Assembly (NCBI GenBank): GCA_016870995.1
Contig: VFZU01000049.1
Span: forward strand, 1 to 39,969
Direction: 5' to 3'
Length of the DNA stretch: 39,969 bases
Origin: Acidobacteriota bacterium
Lineage (GTDB): Bacteria; Acidobacteriota; Terriglobia; Bryobacterales; Bryobacteraceae
Shown here: in pieces, positions 1 through 7,621 of the stretch
Numbering within the stretch: the stretch's first letter is position 1
Layout of the letters: the number at the start of each line of letters is the position of its first letter
The notes under the pieces: model-generated
Told to the model about the DNA's origin: nothing
Database searches by the model: none
What the model saw: the letters and a program-made list of their open reading frames with translations, nothing else
Translations under genes and position numbers: made by a program

Positions 1-113
1 CTGAGCTTGCGCTTCAAGACTGGCGCGATGAACTGGCCGTGATGCAGCACCACGTCAACGCAGCGGCAAGGCACCAACCTGAATTGCTATGCACCGCATT
101 GGAGGTTGCGTGA
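1..113 (+). CDS. 3' end of an unidentified small gene upstream of the integrase (partial)
   Basis: An open frame enters from the left edge (codons in phase from base 3) and ends in TGA at 111-113. The last A of that TGA is the first base of the integrase ATG, so the two genes overlap as TGATG and are probably translationally coupled. The visible 36 residues are alanine- and leucine-rich, look helical and end in LEVA. In integrative elements this slot often holds an excisionase or a small helper gene, but nothing visible proves that here. It is too short to identify. Confidence 0.5.
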   Translation, partial: ELALQDWRDELAVMQHHVNAAARHQPELLCTALEVA

Positions 114-1240
114 TGGCCGGACAAATCGTCAACCGGGGCGAGCGTACATGGCTAGTCCGCGTATTCGTCGGCAGGGATGGCAACGGCAAGCGTTGTTACC
201 AAAACAGGACGATTCACGGCACGAAGCGGGACGCTGAAAAGGTCTTGGGCGACTTGCTCCAGAAGCGAAGCCTAGGGCCGCAACTCATCGACATAGACCG
301 CGTACTCGTCAGTGAATTGCTCGATGACCTTGAGCGCGACTATCGGCTCAATGGCAAGGATGCCAAATGGTGCAACGAGAAATGCCGTCTGCACCTTCGG
401 CCATTCTTCGGAGCGATGAGGGCGGCGCGGGTCACGTCTGCCACCATTGCAAAGTATTGCGACACGCGGCTAGAGGCGGGCGCGGCGCTGGCGACGATCA
501 ACCGGGAGTTGAGTCTACTCAAGCGGTCCTTCAACCTTGCGGCGCGGGCCACTCCAGCGAAGGTTCATGCGGTGCCGCATATCCGGCTGTTTCGGGAGGA
601 CAACGCGCGGCGGGGATTCTTCGAACATTCGGAGTATCTCGCGATGCTGGCCGCACTGCCGGATTACCTTAAGGGCGTTTTGATGTTCGGCTACCTGACG
701 GGATGCCGCAAGGGTGAGATTCTAACCCTTCGGTGGGATCAAGTGGACCTTGCATCCGGCGTTGTCCGGCTCGAAGTGGGAGAAACGAAGAACGGCGAAG
801 GCCGCATCATTCCACTCGGGCGGGATCTCGTCGAAATGCTGAAGCTCCAGCGCACCGCATCGAGGGCGGCGCACCCGGATTGCCCTTGGGTATTCCATCT
901 CAATGGCGAGCGGCTACAGACGTTCAACAAGGCATGGCGCACGGCATCGAGGGCGGCAGGATTGGTGGACGCTAACGGCGAACCCACTCGCATATTCCAT
1001 GACTTGCGGCGGTCTGCTGTTCGGAATCTGGTTCGCGCCGGAACTTCTGAACTGGTGGCGATGCGAATATCAGGCCACAAGTCGAGGACGGTCTTCGAGA
1101 GGTACAACGTGACCAGTGAAGCTGACATCCGGCAGGGGGCGGCGAAGCTCTCCAGCTATATGGCGGCACTCGAAGAACAGGCCATTGCGGAGGAGCGGCA
1201 CACTATAGGCACACAAGGGCTTATGGAGACGGTCCAATAG
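113..1240 (+). CDS. Tyrosine recombinase / phage-type integrase
   Basis: Site-specific recombinase of 375 residues that would integrate and excise a mobile element through a covalent phosphotyrosine intermediate. An N-terminal arm-binding region (about 1-60) and a SAM-like core-binding region (about 65-150) precede the catalytic domain. The catalytic set is visible: Arg199 in the TGCRKGE motif, His296 and Arg299 in HDLR, His322 in SGHK and nucleophile Tyr331 in ERY. The ATG at 113 is chosen over the one at 89 because GGAGG at 101-105 sits 7 nt upstream and because it overlaps the preceding TGA. The gene points at the 3' end of a tRNA-Phe gene 46 nt away, the likely attachment site. The family is certain; the element it mobilises is outside the window. 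Confidence 0.95.
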   Translation: MAGQIVNRGERTWLVRVFVGRDGNGKRCYQNRTIHGTKRDAEKVLGDLLQKRSLGPQLIDIDRVLVSELLDDLERDYRLNGKDAKWCNEKCRLHLRPFFGAMRAARVTSATIAKYCDTRLEAGAALATINRELSLLKRSFNLAARATPAKVHAVPHIRLFREDNARRGFFEHSEYLAMLAALPDYLKGVLMFGYLTGCRKGEILTLRWDQVDLASGVVRLEVGETKNGEGRIIPLGRDLVEMLKLQRTASRAAHPDCPWVFHLNGERLQTFNKAWRTASRAAGLVDANGEPTRIFHDLRRSAVRNLVRAGTSELVAMRISGHKSRTVFERYNVTSEADIRQGAAKLSSYMAALEEQAIAEERHTIGTQGLMETVQ

Positions 1241-1286
1241 ATGCGATGGAAAACGCTGGAAATTGTTGAAAGGAATGAAGATATTG

Positions 1287-1362
<76 letters not shown>

Positions 1363-1423
1363 GTTCGGGCGGGAATCTTTAGATTACCATGAAGCCTGGC
1401 GAAGTGGAAAGGCGTCAATACCA

Positions 1424-2476
1424 ATGACCATGCTCCCAATTGTTGCGCTCCTCCTGCTCTACAGCCAGACTCCGGCGCAGAAGCCGCCGCCGACAACGGA
1501 CCCCGACGATCCCGGCCCGCCCGTGGTGAAGCGCGGAGGCAATGCCCCTCGCAAAGCCCCCGTACCAGCCAGTAAAGGGCCCACTATCATCACGCCCTTA
1601 CCGCCCGCAGCCGAAGAGCCAGCCGAACCCCGCAGAGTGGAGCGCTCACCTTCGATGGACATCGATATCTCCGCCAGCGTCCCTAAACTGGTAGTCAACG
1701 ACCCGCTGATCGATCAAGCCGCCTCCGCTGCCTTCGAGTTCGACGGTACCCTGCCCAATTTTCTCTGCGACGAGATCGTCACCCGCTTCATGAGCGACGA
1801 CAAGCCTCCGAAGTGGAAGAAGAAGGACAAAGTGGAAGTCGACCTGATGTATATCAACCAGAAGGAGGACTACCGCAACGTACGCGTCAACGGCAAGCCC
1901 CTCAAAAGTGGCACGCCTGAGGACACCGGTTCCTGGTCGACCGGCGACTGGGGCGCGACGCTGGTCGATATCCTCCACCCTGCCACGGCCGCCGTCTTCA
2001 AACGAAGAGGCAAAGATAGAATCGTCGATATCGATTGCGAGGTGTTTGACTTCACCGTTCAAAAGTCAAACTCTCACTGGACTGTCCGCTACGGCAATCC
2101 CATTAAACCCGCCTACAAAGGGGCGATTTGGGTCGATCCAATCTCTCACCGAACTCTGCGCACCGAAATGCAAGCCATCAAGCTGCCCAATGATTACGAA
2201 CTTGATTGGGTCGAACAAATGACCGAATATGGCTGGGTGAAAATCGGCGAAGAGAAACTGCTTCTTCCCGTCAAGAGCGAGAACATCGCATGCTGGCGTT
2301 ACATCACCAAGTGCTCCCGCAACGAGATTGAGTTCAAGAACTACCGCAAGTTCTCTGCCGAGTCGACGATCTCCACTACGGAATCGGAAATCAGCTTCGG
2401 AGACCAGCCGCCTGCGGCAACCGCACCGCCCAAGGCTCCAGCCCCCGAAACGAAGAAGAAAAAGAAGAACGACTAA
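1424..2476 (+). CDS. Secreted protein of unknown function, proline-rich N-terminus
   Basis: 350 residues. A short hydrophobic leader (MLPIVALLLLYSQ) looks like a signal peptide. A proline-rich, low-complexity linker follows to about residue 75, then a globular region of about 240 residues rich in Trp, Tyr and charged residues, and a lysine-rich tail. I do not recognise a named domain; proteins of this build are common as hypothetical genes in Acidobacteria. It probably works outside the cytoplasm. A second ATG two codons in (1430) is an equally possible start; only a weak AAAGG lies upstream. Its TAA overlaps the TAG of the convergent fumarase gene by 4 nt. Confidence 0.85.
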   Translation: MTMLPIVALLLLYSQTPAQKPPPTTDPDDPGPPVVKRGGNAPRKAPVPASKGPTIITPLPPAAEEPAEPRRVERSPSMDIDISASVPKLVVNDPLIDQAASAAFEFDGTLPNFLCDEIVTRFMSDDKPPKWKKKDKVEVDLMYINQKEDYRNVRVNGKPLKSGTPEDTGSWSTGDWGATLVDILHPATAAVFKRRGKDRIVDIDCEVFDFTVQKSNSHWTVRYGNPIKPAYKGAIWVDPISHRTLRTEMQAIKLPNDYELDWVEQMTEYGWVKIGEEKLLLPVKSENIACWRYITKCSRNEIEFKNYRKFSAESTISTTESEISFGDQPPAATAPPKAPAPETKKKKKND

Positions 2477-3990
2477 ACTTCGGCCAGAGCCGCGAGTTCC
2501 TTCGCCGTAGACTCTTCCACATCTTTGTGGAGAGAATTGCCATGCGCATCCATCGTGACGATGGCGGTAAAGTCTTCGACATCAAGGTGCCACATCGCCT
2601 CAGGGATACCGAACTCCATCAGGTCCACGTCGGCCACCCGCTTCACCGTGCGCGCATAAAACTGCGCCGCACCGCCGATCCCATTCAGATATACGGCCCC
2701 AAACTGCTTCAGCGCGGCGCTGGTCTTGGCGCCCATGCCGCCCTTGCCGATGACTGCGCGGATCCCGTACTTCTCGATGATCGTCGCCTGATATGGTTCT
2801 TCGCGGCTCGAAGTGGTAGGGCCGGCCGCCTTGACGAACCACTGGTCTCCCGACTTCAACATCACCGGGCCGCAGTGATAGATGATCTGGCCGTTCAGAT
2901 CGAGTGGCGGCGGCGTCTTCATCAAATGCGCATGTACGGCGTCACGGCCCGTGTACATGCGGCCGCGAATCAAAACTACATCACCGACCTTCAACCCGCG
3001 TACCTGCTCTTCGGTCACTGGCGCAGTGAGCACCACCTCACGTCCCGTCAGCGGGAAGCCCGACTCTGTGGCCATCTTCTCCACGGGCCGCTCCGGATCC
3101 CGATAGAGCCACTGCTTGATCGCGCCGCTCGAAGCATCGAGCCGCATACCCAGCCGCCGGAAGGCCCAGCAATCATAGGCGACGCTCACAAAGAAACTCG
3201 CTGGCAGCCGGTTTGCGGCCACAACTTTGCAGCCAATCAAACTGGCCTTGCCGCCAAAGCCCATCGCCCCGACAGAGATGCGATTGGCTTCCTCCATGAC
3301 CTCCGCCTCAAGCTTGGCCAGCACCGGGTCGGGGTTGGTGTCGTCGAGCGTGCGGAACAGCTGTTCCTTTGCGAGCCAATAGCCATGAGCGCGATCGCTT
3401 CCAATGCAAACTCCGATTGCTCCCGGCGCGCAGCCCTGCCCCTGCGCCTGCCACACCGCATGCAACAAACACTTGCGCACTCCTTCAAGATCGCGGCCCG
3501 CCTTGCCCAGATGATCGAGGGTTGTCGGCAGAGAATACTGAATGTTCTTGTTTTCGCAACCGCCGCCCTTCAGCAGCAGCTTGATCTCGATGTCGTCCTG
3601 CTCCCACTGCTCAAAGTGGATCACCGGCGTCTCATGTCCAAGGTTGTCGCCCGAGTTCTTACCCGTGATGCTATCCACAGAATTCGGTCGCAGCTTGCCG
3701 CGCTTGGTCGCCTCGGCAACAGCCAACTGGATCGCCTTCTTCAATGCAATCTGGTTCACTCCAACGGGAGTGTGCACGAGAAACGTTGGCATGCCCGTGT
3801 CCTGACAGATCGGACCTTCGTCTTCGGCGGCCATGTCAATGTTGGTCGCGATAATGCTCAGCGCCTGCGCGCTCTGTGTGTTCGGTGTCTCGGCGGCGAT
3901 GGTCGTACCCATGGCGGCGCGGACATCGGGAGGCAAATTGACGGAGGTTTGCGTGATTAGCTCAACCAGTGAGCCGGCGAGGAATTCCAT
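2473..3990 (-). CDS. Class I (iron-sulfur) fumarate hydratase, fused alpha/beta form
   Basis: 505 residues, the length of the single-chain FumA/FumB type. It converts fumarate and malate in the TCA cycle in the cytosol. Three cysteines in conserved settings match the ligands of the catalytic 4Fe-4S cluster: Cys62 (ICQDTG), Cys187 (GCAPG) and Cys274 (YDCWAFRR). The C-terminal third has the beta-domain signature with GKGGMG and a HLDVEDF segment near the end. It diverges from the S9 peptidase gene with only 23 nt between the start codons, so each promoter must extend into the other gene. An oxygen-sensitive fumarase fits a low-oxygen soil or sediment lifestyle (inference). Confidence 0.95.
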   Translation of the reverse strand: MEFLAGSLVELITQTSVNLPPDVRAAMGTTIAAETPNTQSAQALSIIATNIDMAAEDEGPICQDTGMPTFLVHTPVGVNQIALKKAIQLAVAEATKRGKLRPNSVDSITGKNSGDNLGHETPVIHFEQWEQDDIEIKLLLKGGGCENKNIQYSLPTTLDHLGKAGRDLEGVRKCLLHAVWQAQGQGCAPGAIGVCIGSDRAHGYWLAKEQLFRTLDDTNPDPVLAKLEAEVMEEANRISVGAMGFGGKASLIGCKVVAANRLPASFFVSVAYDCWAFRRLGMRLDASSGAIKQWLYRDPERPVEKMATESGFPLTGREVVLTAPVTEEQVRGLKVGDVVLIRGRMYTGRDAVHAHLMKTPPPLDLNGQIIYHCGPVMLKSGDQWFVKAAGPTTSSREEPYQATIIEKYGIRAVIGKGGMGAKTSAALKQFGAVYLNGIGGAAQFYARTVKRVADVDLMEFGIPEAMWHLDVEDFTAIVTMDAHGNSLHKDVEESTAKELAALAEV

Positions 3991-4013
3991 ATCTTCAGCG
4001 TATTCTAAGATGC

Positions 4014-5960
4014 ATGCGGATTTTGATTTCCTTCGCTCTCGCGGTTGCGCTTTACGCCCAGGCTCCCAACTCGAAACAGTCCCTCTCGATGCAACGTCCG
4101 CTGGATGCGGTCATCTCTCCCGACGGCTCGACGGTGGTCTATGTTCTTTCTCGCACGAACTGGGAGGACAACGCCAGCGAAAGCGATCTCTATTTGGCCA
4201 ACATCGCGAGCGGTCAGAATCTAAAACTCACCGCCAGCCGCAAGAGTTCCTCCTCACCCGTCTGGTCTCCCGATAGCAAGCGCATCGCGTTTCTCTCCAA
4301 TCGCGACGGCAAACAGCAGATCTACGTCATGCCGATTGGAAACGGGGAAGCGATCCAACTCACAAACCATGAAACCGGCGTCAACATGATGGATTGGGTG
4401 GTCCCCGGCGAGATCCACTTCACCGCAGGCGAACCTGAAACCGCAGCGATGAAGGAACGCAAACAGAAGTATGGCGACCTCGCCGTGGTGGAGGACGACT
4501 ACACGCTCTCCCATGTCTGGCGCGTGAAGGTCAGCGACACGCCGAAACAGAAGGCCGAGCAACTCACCTCGGGTGCCTATCATGTTTCCTACTTTGCGAT
4601 CTCGCCCGACGGCAAGACCCTCGCAATGGTCACCAAGAAGAATCCTGATCTCTCGACTCTCGGTTCCAGCCTTGAGATCGTCGAGGTCGCCTCCAAATCG
4701 AAGCGCACACTGGCTGAATCGCGAAACAACTTTGGCGGTATCCGCTGGTCGCCCGACTCAAAGCAGATTGCCTACACCACCCAAGGCGAGACCCCGTACA
4801 CTTCCTATGCCAACTCCTATGTGGAGGTGCGCTCGATCACCGACGGGCCAGCGCGAAAGGTGTCCGGCGATGTTGACGAACAACCGATGATTGTCGACTG
4901 GACTTCACGAGGCATCTTCTTCATGGCCCGCAAGAAGACCGCGATGGCACCCTATGTTGCCGACCCGTCCGGCGGTGGCGTGCGCGAACTCGCCATCGAT
5001 CCCAACTGGATGTTGACCCAAGTCTCTCTCAGCAAGGACCTTCGAGCCGCCGCTTTCATCGGCGCTCGCAGCGGCGAAAACTACGAAATCTACACCACTG
5101 CCGTCTCAAGCTGGTCCCCCACCGCCTTGACTCAACTCAAGCAGCAATGGGCAAGCTTCAAGCCGGCCCGTCGCGAGGTGATTTCCTGGAAGTCGAAAGA
5201 CGGCGCCACCATCGAAGGAGTTCTCTACAAGCCCGTCGATTTCGACCCGAAGCGCAAGTATCCCTTGCTCGTCGTCATCCACGGCGGCCCCACGGGGATC
5301 GACGTCCCCTACATCACACCCGACAGCTACTACCCGGCTGAGCAATTCGTCGCCAAGGGTGCGCTCGTCCTCCGGCCAAACTATCGCGGCTCAGCGGGTT
5401 ATGGTGCCAAGTTTCGTGCGCTCAACGTCGGCAACCTCGGTGTTGGCGATGCCTGGGATGTGCTCTCGGGAATTGACCATCTTGTGAATCTCGGCCATGT
5501 CGATGCCTCGCGCGTGGGTAGCATGGGTTGGAGCCAGGGCGGCTACATCTCAGCTTTCCTGGCCACTGCGCATGCTGACCGCTTTAAAGCTCTCAGCGTT
5601 GGCGCTGGCATCTCCAACTGGGTCACCTATTACGTCAACACCGACATCCATCCCTTCACTCGCACCTACCTTAAGGCAACGCCGTGGGACGACATGGAGA
5701 TCTACCGCAAAACATCTCCCATGACCTACATCAAGCAGGCCAAGGCTCCCGTCTTGATTCAACATGGCGACAACGACAAGCGAGTGCCGCCGCCCAATGC
5801 CTTCGAGCTCTACCAGGGCCTCAAGGATGTCGGCGTGCCCGCGCGGCTGGTTCTATACAAGGGTTTCGGGCACGGCATCAACAAACCGAAAGAAGCCATG
5901 CACGTGATGGATGAAAACCTGAGCTGGTTTTCTCGCCACGTCTTTGGCGAGTCTAATTAA
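4014..5960 (+). CDS. S9-family (prolyl oligopeptidase type) serine peptidase, secreted
   Basis: 648 residues. A signal peptide (MRILISFALAVALYAQ) is followed by a TolB/WD40-like beta-propeller (about 30-370) with repeated SPDG/SPDSK motifs, then an alpha/beta-hydrolase peptidase domain (about 400-645). The triad is visible: Ser507 in GWSQGGY, Asp588 in HGDNDKRVP and His620 in GFGHG. It probably cleaves peptides in the periplasm, as dipeptidyl- or acylaminoacyl-peptidases do; the exact specificity cannot be read. A GTG at 3969 would add 15 residues in front of the signal peptide, so the ATG at 4014 is preferred. It overlaps the convergent HlyD-like gene by 8 nt. Confidence 0.93.
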   Translation: MRILISFALAVALYAQAPNSKQSLSMQRPLDAVISPDGSTVVYVLSRTNWEDNASESDLYLANIASGQNLKLTASRKSSSSPVWSPDSKRIAFLSNRDGKQQIYVMPIGNGEAIQLTNHETGVNMMDWVVPGEIHFTAGEPETAAMKERKQKYGDLAVVEDDYTLSHVWRVKVSDTPKQKAEQLTSGAYHVSYFAISPDGKTLAMVTKKNPDLSTLGSSLEIVEVASKSKRTLAESRNNFGGIRWSPDSKQIAYTTQGETPYTSYANSYVEVRSITDGPARKVSGDVDEQPMIVDWTSRGIFFMARKKTAMAPYVADPSGGGVRELAIDPNWMLTQVSLSKDLRAAAFIGARSGENYEIYTTAVSSWSPTALTQLKQQWASFKPARREVISWKSKDGATIEGVLYKPVDFDPKRKYPLLVVIHGGPTGIDVPYITPDSYYPAEQFVAKGALVLRPNYRGSAGYGAKFRALNVGNLGVGDAWDVLSGIDHLVNLGHVDASRVGSMGWSQGGYISAFLATAHADRFKALSVGAGISNWVTYYVNTDIHPFTRTYLKATPWDDMEIYRKTSPMTYIKQAKAPVLIQHGDNDKRVPPPNAFELYQGLKDVGVPARLVLYKGFGHGINKPKEAMHVMDENLSWFSRHVFGESN

Positions 5961-6972
5961 GAAACCGCACCTGCCCGGTCATGCCGGGCCGGATTGCCGG
6001 CGAAGGCGATACAAACTCAATGATGGCCGCAGCTTCCTGAACTTCGCGCACCGTGCCATTCAGCGGTGCCGGGCCAGCTTCGGCGATTTGCAGCAGCGCA
6101 TTGCTCCCTGCCTTTAGCTTCTTTGCCACCTCAGCGGGCAACTCCACGATAATCTCCATCGCAGTCAGGTCGATGGCGATCTCGAACAGGTCTTCGATAT
6201 CGCGCGTGACCTCTTCGCCTGCACTCTTTCGATGCCCGATCAGTAACCCTGCGACGGGCGCCTTCACTTCTCCGGTGAGCAACTCGGCATCGGCATCCTC
6301 AAGATCCTCAGTGAGTTCCTTCAGCTTGGTTCGCGCGTCTTCAACGTTGGCCTGAAGTGCGCTGACACGACCATCAGCCCGCTTCTGTGTCTCCTCCGCA
6401 TCTTTCAAATCTGTCGCGAGTTTGCGGAAGTCTGCTTCGGATTTCTCAAACTTCTTGCGTGCCGTAGCGCCTTCGCGAAACAGCTTCTGCTGACGATCGA
6501 ATGCTCGCGATGCCGTGTCGTATTCCGACCGGGTTCGCGCCAGGTCCGCGGAGGCCCGCCCTGCTTCCAGCCGCGCCGAAAGCAACTGGCTCTCCACGTC
6601 GGCTAGCTTGCCTTTGGCCCGCTCCAGATCTTCCTCTGACTTTTGCTTGTGCGTTTCGATGGACGTATTCTGGATCCGGCCGAGCAACTGTCCTTCGTAC
6701 ACTTCTTCCCCGTCGATCGCTTCGATCGATTCGAGCGTCCCGTCGATCGGAGCTGGAATCAATACGGTTTTTTGCGCACGAATTTTGCCAGAGTAGGTTG
6801 CCGCCAGCGGATCGGGAGCCTGCTTCGGTAGGCTCGCGGCAAGGGTCGCCTGCTGCCGCTGTTGGTATTGCTGAAACAAATACCAGCCGCCACCAGCAAC
6901 CAGAGCACCGATCAACAGAACGGGCCCATACAGCATCCATTTCGAAGCGAGAAAACTACGTAGGGAGTGCAT
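5953..6972 (-). CDS. HlyD/AcrA-type membrane fusion protein
   Basis: 339 residues. One N-terminal membrane anchor (about 14-32) is followed by a biotinyl-lipoyl-like half (VLIPAPIDGTLESIEAIDGE), a long coiled coil (about 100-220, rich in Glu, Lys, Ala and Arg), the second lipoyl half with KAPVAGLL, and a beta-barrel region ending in a PGMTGQVRF motif. Such periplasmic adaptors join an inner-membrane pump to an outer-membrane channel. No ABC, RND or MFS partner and no TolC gene lies beside it, so the partner is unknown. ATG 6972 has GAGG directly upstream; a GTG at 6981 is the alternative. It lies 30 nt behind the Rrf2 gene, probably in the same transcript. Confidence 0.88.
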   Translation of the reverse strand: MHSLRSFLASKWMLYGPVLLIGALVAGGGWYLFQQYQQRQQATLAASLPKQAPDPLAATYSGKIRAQKTVLIPAPIDGTLESIEAIDGEEVYEGQLLGRIQNTSIETHKQKSEEDLERAKGKLADVESQLLSARLEAGRASADLARTRSEYDTASRAFDRQQKLFREGATARKKFEKSEADFRKLATDLKDAEETQKRADGRVSALQANVEDARTKLKELTEDLEDADAELLTGEVKAPVAGLLIGHRKSAGEEVTRDIEDLFEIAIDLTAMEIIVELPAEVAKKLKAGSNALLQIAEAGPAPLNGTVREVQEAAAIIEFVSPSPAIRPGMTGQVRFLN

Positions 6973-7002
6973 CCTCAGCACTCATTGTCACAAACGGAAG
7001 GC

Positions 7003-7500
7003 TTAGGCGTTTGCCAATTTCGCGGTTGCAGGCTCAGGAAGAATAAGTGCCCCGTGCCGGGTTTCGAGCATTTCCTGCATGAATGCTTCCTTCTTCAACA
7101 AGTCGGCGAGCGTGGCCTTGAACAAGACCTTCTCAAGCATGTGCTGTAACCCCAGCCACAACGCTCTCATGCTGCAATCCGTGTTGTGAACGCAAACGGA
7201 TTCAAGGCCCGAATGCCGACCGCAAAATCGATCGCCGAACAGTTTGCCACCCAGCGCTTCGAGAACTTCGCCGATCAGGATCGTTTCCGCTGGCTTAGCC
7301 AACATGTAGCCGCCCGCTTGTCCGCGAACACTCTTCACAAATCCAGCGATTCGCAAAAGCCGCATCAACTTGGCGACATTCGGAATCGAGAGGCCTTCGG
7401 CTTTGCTGATCTCCGGTATACTTAGGCTAGCATCGTCGCCTCGACTTGCCATCTGCAGCAGACATCGCAGCCCGTATTCCTCCTGCGCACTCAATTTCAT
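7003..7500 (-). CDS. Rrf2-family transcriptional regulator, likely Fe-S sensing
   Basis: 165 residues. The N-terminal winged helix (about 1-70) has the family pattern MKLSAQEEYGLRCL and the wing VRGQAGGYMLAKP. Three cysteines, Cys93, Cys103 and Cys109, fall where IscR and related proteins bind a 2Fe-2S cluster, so it may sense iron-sulfur status, oxygen or nitric oxide (inference from the family). It is divergent from glgP, with three TTAA-rich inverted repeats in the 121-nt gap, and it leads the HlyD-like gene. These are its most likely targets, including its own promoter. No suf or isc genes are nearby. Confidence 0.92.
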   Translation of the reverse strand: MKLSAQEEYGLRCLLQMASRGDDASLSIPEISKAEGLSIPNVAKLMRLLRIAGFVKSVRGQAGGYMLAKPAETILIGEVLEALGGKLFGDRFCGRHSGLESVCVHNTDCSMRALWLGLQHMLEKVLFKATLADLLKKEAFMQEMLETRHGALILPEPATAKLANA

Positions 7501-7510
7501 GACCCATATA

Positions 7511-7528
7511 TTAACTTAGTCATGTTAA
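7511..7528. promoter_or_regulatory. Inverted repeat, possible Rrf2 operator 1
   Basis: TTAAC and GTTAA arms are separated by 8 nt, 10 nt upstream of the Rrf2 start codon. The position suits autoregulation. No match to a known operator is claimed. Confidence 0.35.
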
Positions 7529-7541
7529 AGATTGAAGATAT

Positions 7542-7557
7542 ATTAAGAATTGTTAAT
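7542..7557. promoter_or_regulatory. Inverted repeat, possible Rrf2 operator 2
   Basis: ATTAAGAATTGTTAAT is a 16-nt palindrome with a single mismatched pair. It shares the TTAA half-site with the two flanking repeats and lies centrally between the divergent Rrf2 and glgP genes. Confidence 0.35.
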
Positions 7558-7568
7558 GCGAAAGATTT

Positions 7569-7581
7569 CGTTAGCTTAACG
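7569..7581. promoter_or_regulatory. Inverted repeat overlapping the putative glgP -35 box
   Basis: CGTTA and TAACG arms flank GCT. The right arm contains the TTAACG proposed as the glgP -35 element, so a protein bound here could block or tune glgP transcription (inference). Confidence 0.35.
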
Positions 7582-7603
7582 TGAGTGACGACTCCAATAA
7601 AAT
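7576..7603 (+). promoter_or_regulatory. Putative sigma-70-type promoter of glgP
   Basis: TTAACG at 7576-7581 and TAAAAT at 7598-7603 are 16 nt apart, which would put the transcript start about 12 nt before the glgP ATG. No clear Shine-Dalgarno sequence follows, which fits a very short leader. This is a match by eye only. Confidence 0.3.
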
Positions 7604-7621
7604 CTAGGCCAAACCACAAAC

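Noticed and set aside
2527-3960. 477-codon open frame on the plus strand
   Set aside because: It lies opposite the fumarase gene, whose motifs and cysteines are clear; the frame is a composition shadow with no recognisable domain.
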